Origin: Gibbula magus
Taxonomy: Eukaryota > Mollusca > Gastropoda > Trochida > Trochidae
Direction: 5' to 3'
Assembly: GCA_936450465.1 (NCBI GenBank)
Contig: OW388305.1
Coordinates: 57,588,625-57,652,624 of the forward strand
DNA: 64,000 nt
Part shown: positions 57,841 through 64,000 of the stretch, in pieces
Position numbering within the stretch: position 1 is the first letter of the stretch
Layout of the letters: each line of letters opens with the position of its first letter
The notes under the pieces: model-generated
The model's database searches: none
The model's input: only the letters and a program-made list of their open reading frames with translations
Told to the model about the DNA's origin: nothing
Program-made: the position numbers and the translations under genes

Positions 57841-58189
57841 ATAATTCATACCCTCATTTGCATATTTGTATGTTTCATACCCTCATTTGCATATTTAATG
57901 ACATTTTTCAAATTTTTCGACTTTTACTTCTAAAACATGCTTACAAGTGTAATACTTACTCTGCTTTAATAATACTTATATATAATGGTCTGTTCATACA
58001 AAAGTTTGAACATTGATGCCCTTTTGCTATTTTCAAACATTTCTTTTTTACCAATGTTAAAAGCGGGGGTATCATGAGTGAGCTGTGCTCACTAATTCTC
58101 TTGTATATTAAGCTAATCCTTGCAGATATTAAGTTCTACACAAGTACATGTGATGATTTGTAAATAAAACCAAGTTTTGTTAAGCTAAG

Positions 58190-58436
58190 CGTACCTGTTT
58201 ACAAATTTCGGAGATGCGTTTCCATGAAAACTGCCAAAACAGAAAATTCTAGAAAGTTTAAAGCCCAAAAAGGCATAACTACATGATTGTGATGATTACC
58301 GGTAGTCAAGATAACAAATTTTGTTAAGAAACGCCCAAAGGTTTTTGAGTTCTGTTGCCAAAACAACAAAATCCTGGAAATAACAAAATTGAAAAATTCC
58401 AGAAATATGAAAACCCAAAAAGGCACAACTACATCA
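58190..58436 (-). repeat. Inverted family E/B-type core repeats
   Basis: Read on the - strand this gives two core units with TTTTGTTGTTTTGGCAACAG, AGAACTCAAAAACCTTTGGG, GTTGTGCCTTTTTGGGTTTT and TTTCATGGAAACGC, the common core words of families B and E. No head or tail. Confidence 0.55.
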
Positions 58437-59004
58437 CTCGATAATCCAGCGCTATTGTTCCGATAAATCTACACACAAGCGCTGGAAAACAGTAAGGGTA
58501 TTTATCCCTAACCTAGTTACCTCCTCTTGGGTCCATGTTATCCAATCAGAAACGAAACGCAGACACTATCTGCGTAAACAACTCGACCAATCAAAACGCA
58601 TCACTACATTTGTTTATAGAAACAAACATAGCGGCGGCCGACTCACTCGATTACAATAAAGTTTGTAACAAATTCAGCGTAGAAAACCTGACAGAAACTC
58701 AAAAGAAAGTTTTAATAGGTCTGTACGAGAAGAAAGGGTGTATTCATGTCCATCAAAACGGGTGGAGGTAAATGATTAAAATCCCTGTTCTACCAGGCGT
58801 TCGCAATCATCTGCGAAAGCCAAGATCCTGACACGAGAGTGCTTGTTATTTCACCCTTGATTTCAAGTGATCTCATTGGTTGTTAGAAGCAAGCGTTTCG
58901 CTGAGTCATTGCGAAGGGAGGTAACTAGGTTAAGGATAAATACCCTTACTGTTTTCCAGCACTTGTGTGTAGATTTATCGGAACAATAGCGCTGGATTAT
59001 CGAG
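58437..59004 (+). mobile_element. TIR element with relic helicase sequence
   Basis: Terminal inverted repeats of 88 bp (58437-58524 and 58917-59004) begin CTCGATAATCCAGCGCTATT and differ at only about two positions. No convincing target duplication is seen at the immediate flanks. The 390-bp interior holds the helicase relic described next plus two CCAATCA boxes near 58545-58600. It is either an internal-deletion derivative of a larger transposon or a MITE with captured host sequence. Confidence 0.8.
58535..58880 (+). pseudogene. Relic of a RecQ-like SF2 DNA helicase (N-terminal lobe)
   Basis: The open frame 58535-58771 ends with NKFSVENLTETQKKVLIGLY then EKKGCIHVH, the Q-motif/motif 0 region seen in RecQ-type helicases (F-x-x-x-x-L-x-x-x-Q-x-x-x-L). 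Shifting frame at about 58750 gives KTGGGK, a Walker A-like P-loop, then a stop, then LKSLFYQAFAIICESQDPDT and RVLVISPLIS. These match motif Ia (YQ...VLVVSPLISL). A frameshift, a stop and truncation by the right TIR make it non-functional. The family assignment rests on order and wording of motifs only. Confidence 0.6.
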
Positions 59005-59837
59005 GATGGGGGTTGCCAAATTGTTGAACAAATACTGAGGTGAATTGTTATTGAATGACTTAATTAGATTCGAGATAAAGCTTTTGACAAAATAATACCA
59101 AATTAAGCAATTTCCTGAAATTTCGTTTGGACCGTGTCTCTGCAAGCCTAGCATACATGGAAGAATTGTTGCCCTATGTAACACATTATTTGCATGAATA
59201 AAAAAGCTGGAGGAATGTACAAATGGTGATTTGCCGTGAAAATAACATTGCTAGTCCGTTATTTTCGGATATAATAAAATTTCATTAAAACAGCAACATC
59301 CTTATTAAAGATTTTCCAGTGAAGAAACACTTATACTTCCAGGAACAGCTCCAGATAAACTTTTTTATCCAATTTGTAGATCAAACAGTTAATTACTGAG
59401 CAATACAATTTCCAATGAGCTACAGAGCTCTACTATATATAATCATTTGATATTTGAATAACGAAGACCTCAATATCCCATTTAACATTTAACGAAAGTC
59501 TTTTGCCATATTTGGGCATATATAATCTAAAAATGTGGATTTCCCTTACTTTCACTTTTACTATCGTGTCGCGACACGTACACTATTTCATTGGAAATTG
59601 ATAGACATCTTGTTGCATTCAGACACACGTAACTGCACAACACTTTGTGGTAGGGTAAGGTAAGACTCTGTTTCGATTGTGATTATGTGTATCTTAAAGG
59701 ATGTCTCGCCATCATTTACTGATAACAGCAGCGACTTTCTAATGAGAGATAGTTATAAGATAGATAGATAGGTATAAACGTTTTCTTGTGTGATGACTGC
59801 GTACCTGAGAAGACCTCTAGCATGCTAGACTAATGTT

Positions 59838-60429
59838 CAGTACCTGGTCAAAAGTGAGTCATCAAAACTTAAATTCTCATAAACTTTCATGTTGATTAAC
59901 CGTTGCGAGAATAATTTACATTAATTAATTATTGACTGAATTGCTTACAAAAGGTATCTACATGTTTAGTTCATCTAATATTAACTAATACGGCTAAGGC
60001 CTGTATCGATTTATATTTGTAGCACTTGTGCGAAATTATAGTCTAGTCACATGCTGAACTACTACAAGTTGAGAAATCATCTAAACTACATATCCATAAT
60101 TTCCATTATATATTCGGATGACAATAAAGAAAACTGCAGCTATTTAAAAAAAAAAAGTCAGAAAATAACGGCATACTTATCATGTTAAACATGGCGGTCT
60201 ATGGAGCAGCTGTATTAAAAGCTGTACATTTGTCGCTTAATCAGTTGTCATTCAAAAACTAATCGACGGAAAATTAAAAGGTAATTATGATTGTATAGCA
60301 GAGATGATTTCCTTGCTCTGTACAATAAAGTAAAAATTAAAAGCACTTCTTCTCTATTTATGAAAATTATTCTTCATATGGTTAAGTCTGGGATTTCAGC
60401 TTTGATGAATCACTTTTGGCCAGGTACTG
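59838..60429. mobile_element. TIR element private to the right segment
   Basis: Ends CAGTACCTGGTCAAAAGTGA and, reversed, CAGTACCTGGCCAAAAGTGA, about 28 bp with few mismatches. The left segment reads ACTAATGTTTACATAGTCC uninterrupted at this place (3888-3905). The flanks (GTT and TAT) give no perfect TA duplication. No transposase. Confidence 0.7.
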
Positions 60430-60464
60430 TATTATAATAGTCCTTTATAACAAGGATCGAGGTG

Positions 60465-60598
60465 AGGTGAGTTGGGGTTTAACGCCGCCTTCAAGAGTAT
60501 TTCACTTATATCCCGGCTGCTAGTATTACGACAGGGAGAAAGCCAACAGGGATCGAACAGCCAGGTCAGACCTAGATTGGTGTGGTGCGTAAACATTA
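60465..60598 (-). mobile_element. SINE fragment (right-segment copy)
   Basis: Same TTTAACGCCGC-type fragment as 3925-4035, shared by both segments. Confidence 0.55.
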
Positions 60599-60599
60599 T

Positions 60600-60842
60600 G
60601 TAGAGGCTAATGTCCGAGTAACGCTCCATTCCTTAAAAATAATGGAGGCGAGGCCCATTATTTTTAAGGAATGGAGAGTAACGACGGTATTCCCCTACTT
60701 AAATTACACTCAAAGTATTGCTCTTTTAAAAATTGCTTTAAAAATTTAAAGAAATTACTTTGAAAAACATGATGTGATATGGAACTCTCCATTACAAAGT
60801 GAAAGTGAAAGAACAATAGGATGACGTCACAAGTTTAATTTA
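60600..60842. mobile_element. Hairpin-headed insertion, private to the right segment
   Basis: The left segment reads CATTATTCTTGCTTCG at this point (4055-4070). The inserted 243 bp begin with a perfect 22-bp-arm hairpin (60624-60645 with 60655-60676, CTCCATTCCTTAAAAATAAT) whose loop is AGGCGAGGC. The remainder is AT-rich. Confidence 0.6.
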
Positions 60843-60989
60843 ATCTTGCTTCGTGGACGATTGTTTGGTTGTAGGCTTTGTAAAGGGGTACTCCATAAGA
60901 AAATCCTGGTTCCTTGGCAGTGGTGATTTGGTGTGTCACATGTAACTATTGATTAACAGCAATTGACATACATCCTCGGCTCAAGGTAA

Positions 60990-61425
60990 AGCTACATAGA
61001 GGATATCTGTCTTTTCTTGACTAATACCATGTTTATCTCATCGAGTGAGGTAGAAATGTTATATTTTCACGAGTGGCGCAGCCACGAGTGAAAATATATA
61101 ACTTTTCTACCTCACGAGATGAGATAAACATGGTATTTGTCAAGAATTGGCGGATATTCTATTTATTATATGATATTATCCATGTCATTACGTCCGAAAA
61201 GGGTCGTTTTCACGCCAAGCGGCCGCAAGGAACAGCCCGTCACCACAGTAACACTGTGACGTCATAAGCTAAATCGACGCGCGAGACCATTGTTGTATGA
61301 CGTCAAATTATATCAGTCACCGTTCGCAGTGAAAATATAAGTTATTTTCACTGTAGCTTGATAGACAGTTTATTTCACTGATAAATCCCAGTATTTCACT
61401 GCTCGTCATATAATAAAACAGGGTA
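60990..61425. mobile_element. Hairpin-headed insertion, private to the right segment
   Basis: Relative to 4204-4235 on the left, about 435 bp are extra. A hairpin with arms of about 65 bp (61012-61150; core ACCATGTTTATCTCATC and complement) has the tip GAGTGGCGCAGCCACGAG. The element also carries several TCACTG-A/T-ATTTTCACTG phrases downstream. The 64-codon ORF at 61073 is an artefact of the stem. Confidence 0.6.
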
Positions 61426-62696
61426 CTGTTGATCAGTTATTTGTTACTTAGTGGTTATATCTATCAATGCATATTTGTATTATTAAGGATTGGTAAACTT
61501 ACTCAAAATTCAGTGTGTTTCCCATTTCACATAATAATAATGCAAAAACAACAACATGATGGCAAATGCTGTTGATAAACATTCCCCTTTGAAAAGCCAT
61601 CGAGTATGTTAGTGTTTTCAATACAAATTATTTTTTTCGAAACATACTTATTATATCAATCACTTTAATTTTGTTTTACCTACAACATATCATATGACAA
61701 ATAAAATAAATAAATCACAATACAATGAAATGTGGCTTCCAAGACTCCTACAACCCTCAATTAACACGCATCAATAGAATCTGATGTCATTAATGAAATT
61801 TCCTTTATTGCATATATCAACAAGAGTTCCAGGTTGGACAGGCTTATCGATTTCACAAGTCGTCATAGCAACCAAAGTGAAAGTAACTGTTCTCAACTGT
61901 TCCTCATGCATTTGACCCAGGCCACACATTACTGAAGTTGATTTTTTTACTAACATGTTTTTAAATGTCCTAAATGTAAATATACAACTTATGGCATTTT
62001 ACCTGTTCAATGATATTTTTTTATTGGGATTTTACCAGCAGACTATGACACATATGTATGTTTACATTCTCATTAATTATACAATTCAAGTAAAATACCC
62101 AGTTGGGTAAAACAGTTTGTTTATGATCGGCAGGAACTATATTATAATTGAATCAAATGGTAAATAAACAAACATCAAACACTATATATTTAAATGTCTT
62201 TAAGTATTCATAAACTTTGTTTCTATTTCATTTGTTCATTTACAGTGTCCTAGTGGACTGTAAAAGATTGCACTTGAAAATTATAAACTTAATCTATTTT
62301 GAGATGGAAACACCTTTACGAAAAAATGTATTTCTCCGCTTATTTTCTTTGAAAGAAATATGCGAAAATAAGTATATATTTTAATGAAATATATATTCAG
62401 CAATTTTCCTGTATGTCTGTCGACATACTCAAAGGCTCTTTCAGTATGTCTCTTGTGGAGATGAATTAAGCGCCAAATAAATATCGTCATTGTCATAACG
62501 CTCAAAAACCCAATAGAAAATGTACCAAACTGAGGGTTCTGTACCACATAAAGTTACATACCTAACCGAAGCAAGTGTACCATTTCACCCCTAAACCTGG
62601 CTGCAGACTGTTTCTTTCAATGTTATTCACATAGGCCGCGTCTATCAGTGTTCACATCACATTACCTCAGGCTGCAAACAATACACCATAGGTTTA

Positions 62697-62895
62697 AACT
62701 TCCCATTGCAAGGCATAACTCTTGCCAGTCTCCATTACTGGCTGATTTAGGCCTTGCAGTATTTCCTTAAGAAATCTGTGTTTAGAAATCCAGGCCCACT
62801 ATGCAATTCAGGAGCAGCAATCCACTATCTTGGCAAAACAAAGTAAGGGAAATACTGTAAGGCTGAAAGAAGATTTGCCTTGTGTTTGGAAGTTG
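62697..62895. mobile_element. Mutator-like MITE, slightly decayed
   Basis: It begins AACTTCCCATTGCAAGGCAT and ends GTTTGGAAGTTG with CATAGGTGT on the right. It is the right-segment counterpart of the interrupted MITE at 14200-19221 and shows the state before the two TTAA insertions. Confidence 0.7.
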
Positions 62896-62974
62896 CATAG
62901 GTGTGGGAACCAGAGGAGATTAAAACATAACTTCAATAACATTTTTAAAATATTATGATTGAACCAAACATTTT

Positions 62975-63531
62975 CATTCTCTTCCCACAGAGGTTAGTCC
63001 CTACAGTTTTCCGGTTCTACCCTCTGTTACTTTACGCTTGAAATTGGGGGCGAAAAGGGAATGTCCTGATTGGTTGCATTTGAATTTAGTTGTGCAATCA
63101 GCGACGCCGTTGTAAAACTGACATTTGCCAATGACAGGTCATAATGATAAAATAAACGTAAGGCCAACGTTTTCTCGTTTTCCTGTGTTTTCTGTGTTTT
63201 CCTCGAACTATGCCATTTGGTATTGTGAAAACTATTGATCATAAACATAATTATAAATAAAGAAGACCAAATTTGAGACAAATACTCAAAACAGTTCATT
63301 TGCGTTATTTACATCAGACATATTCGAATGACATATGCTAATGAGCAAGACCCTTCAGAGTAAAATGCCTCGATATTTGAAGTTACCCTGTCGACATGGC
63401 CAATTAAAGATGAGTTTTCATTGGTTAAGAACCAGGAATACGGTATGAGATTTCTCTTTCCACCGCTAGGGGAGATTTTGGTTCTGCTCTCGATTTCAAG
63501 CGGAAAAACAACAGAGGGTGGGAAGAGAATG
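62975..63531. mobile_element. MITE with long TIR, second copy
   Basis: CATTCTCTTCCCACAGAGGT to GGGTGGGAAGAGAATG; the body is very similar to 36363-36936. It is absent from the left segment, where about 15 other bases (TTTCCGCTAATGAT region, 19300) stand instead. Confidence 0.7.
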
Positions 63532-63701
63532 CTAAAGTGCCGTCAAGTGTTATTTAACTACACGGTCGCAGTCAAGATCAAACAGAGTGTATAGTGTTTG
63601 ATCAATGATGTTTATAAGACATGTTTGAACACTATCTGGCTGGCTTAGATGGGTAATGGTAGCAGTTCCAAACTGTTGGCAAGTCTGTTTCTTTTATGAA
63701 C

Positions 63702-63756
63702 TCGCCGCTAATGGCTGCAATACTGCCGAAGCGGCGTTAAACAATAACTCACTCAC
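63702..63756 (+). mobile_element. 55-bp SINE 3' end with 12-bp TSD
   Basis: TCGCCGCTAATGGCTGCAAT ... GCGGCGTTAAACAATAACTC and a short (ACTC)n tail, flanked by TCTTTTATGAAC on both sides (63690-63701, 63757-63768). It is a severely 5'-truncated retroposition of the SINE type at 35761. Confidence 0.8.
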
Positions 63757-63768
63757 TCTTTTATGAAC

Positions 63769-64000
63769 ACAGTATTCTCTCGGGTATAAGACCAGGGGGC
63801 CAGGCAAACACACATCTTGAAAACATGGGGGTGGGCCTTTAGATGGGAGAGACCCCAACTCAGATGAAAATTCACACAGGAGACCATCAGACAGTCAGAA
63901 TAGGTTTTATGTAGGTTTTTGCCACTTAACTTAAAATAATATTATAGATAGACTTATGTTATGTATGACCATTGAATATCTGGCAAAATTAGGAGTAGAC
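63769..64000. other. Window end, nothing recognised
   Basis: No ORF, tandem repeat or TIR I can support; too short to judge. Confidence 0.4.

Larger units (their letters stand above)
54338..58104 (+). mobile_element. HINE-like element, family C, split by a family A element
   Basis: Head ATACCCCCGCTACGATGTAG, (CCGT)n at 54365-54410, then three to four 171-bp core units (for example GTTCCGCTCA at 54421, 54592, 54763), then 135-bp-type units from 55090. A family A element interrupts at 55477. After it, core sequence resumes at 57841 and reaches GCGGGGGTATCATGAGTGAG, the hairpin GTGAGC-TGT-GCTCAC and TTCTCTTGT. The ATACCCCCGC / GCGGGGGTAT pair is a clear subterminal inverted repeat. Confidence 0.78.
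59020..63690. repeat. Right copy of the low-copy duplicated segment
   Basis: Partner of 1140-19500 (block correspondences given there). It is compact because it lacks the left copy's large insertions. It has private insertions at 59838-60429, about 60600-60842, about 60990-61425 and 62975-63531. No intact gene is visible in it. Confidence 0.75.

Overview
Eukaryotic, AT-rich, very repeat-dense DNA. It is most likely from a marine mollusc: SINE tails of the form GCGGCGTTAAAC...(CTCA)n and (CCGT)n-bearing 'pearl'-type elements are familiar from bivalves and vetigastropods. That assignment is inference. The window has one convincing host gene. Almost everything else is transposable elements, their tandem repeats, and duplicated blocks made of them.

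The gene (26016-38822, + strand) has six coding exons whose splice phases all close. They give an 842-residue protein: N-terminal helical domain, four CCCH zinc fingers, a Gln/Gly-rich linker, a fifth CCCH finger, two WWE domains and a PARP catalytic domain with an H-Y-L triad. This is the PARP12/ZC3HAV1 (ZAP) architecture. The intact histidine and tyrosine suggest an active mono-ADP-ribosyltransferase, so PARP12-like rather than ZAP-like. Its introns are packed with nested transposons.

Left part (1-25151): a duplicated segment (about 1140-19500) whose partner lies at about 59020-63690. Differences between the two are mostly clean insertions, so each copy supplies empty sites for the other. 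The left copy gained a hAT-like fold-back element with 8-bp target duplications, TTAA-flanked elements, pearl/HINE-like elements and a jockey/CR1-like retrotransposon fragment. A Helitron-like element ending in CTAG (19540-25151) follows, split by a head-to-tail pair of HINEs.

Right part (38823-64000): a 21-bp minisatellite just 3' of the gene, several HINE-like families nested in each other, an 8.1-kb-period tandem duplication (43730-46060 and 51866-54190), an L1-like LINE on the - strand with broken ORF2 (47101-51640), a TIR element holding a relic RecQ-like helicase (58437-59004), and the right duplicated segment with its own private insertions.

The most interesting signals are: (i) at least six element families sharing one head/tail plan (subterminal inverted repeat, hairpin, CCGT microsatellite, tandem core repeats); (ii) head-to-tail HINE junctions fitting rolling-circle transposition; (iii) four hairpins with different arms but a shared GGCGnAGCC-like tip; (iv) a tandem-repeat element full of AGGTCA nuclear-receptor half-sites; (v) the helicase relic inside a TIR element. 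All assignments come from reading the sequence; no database search was made.
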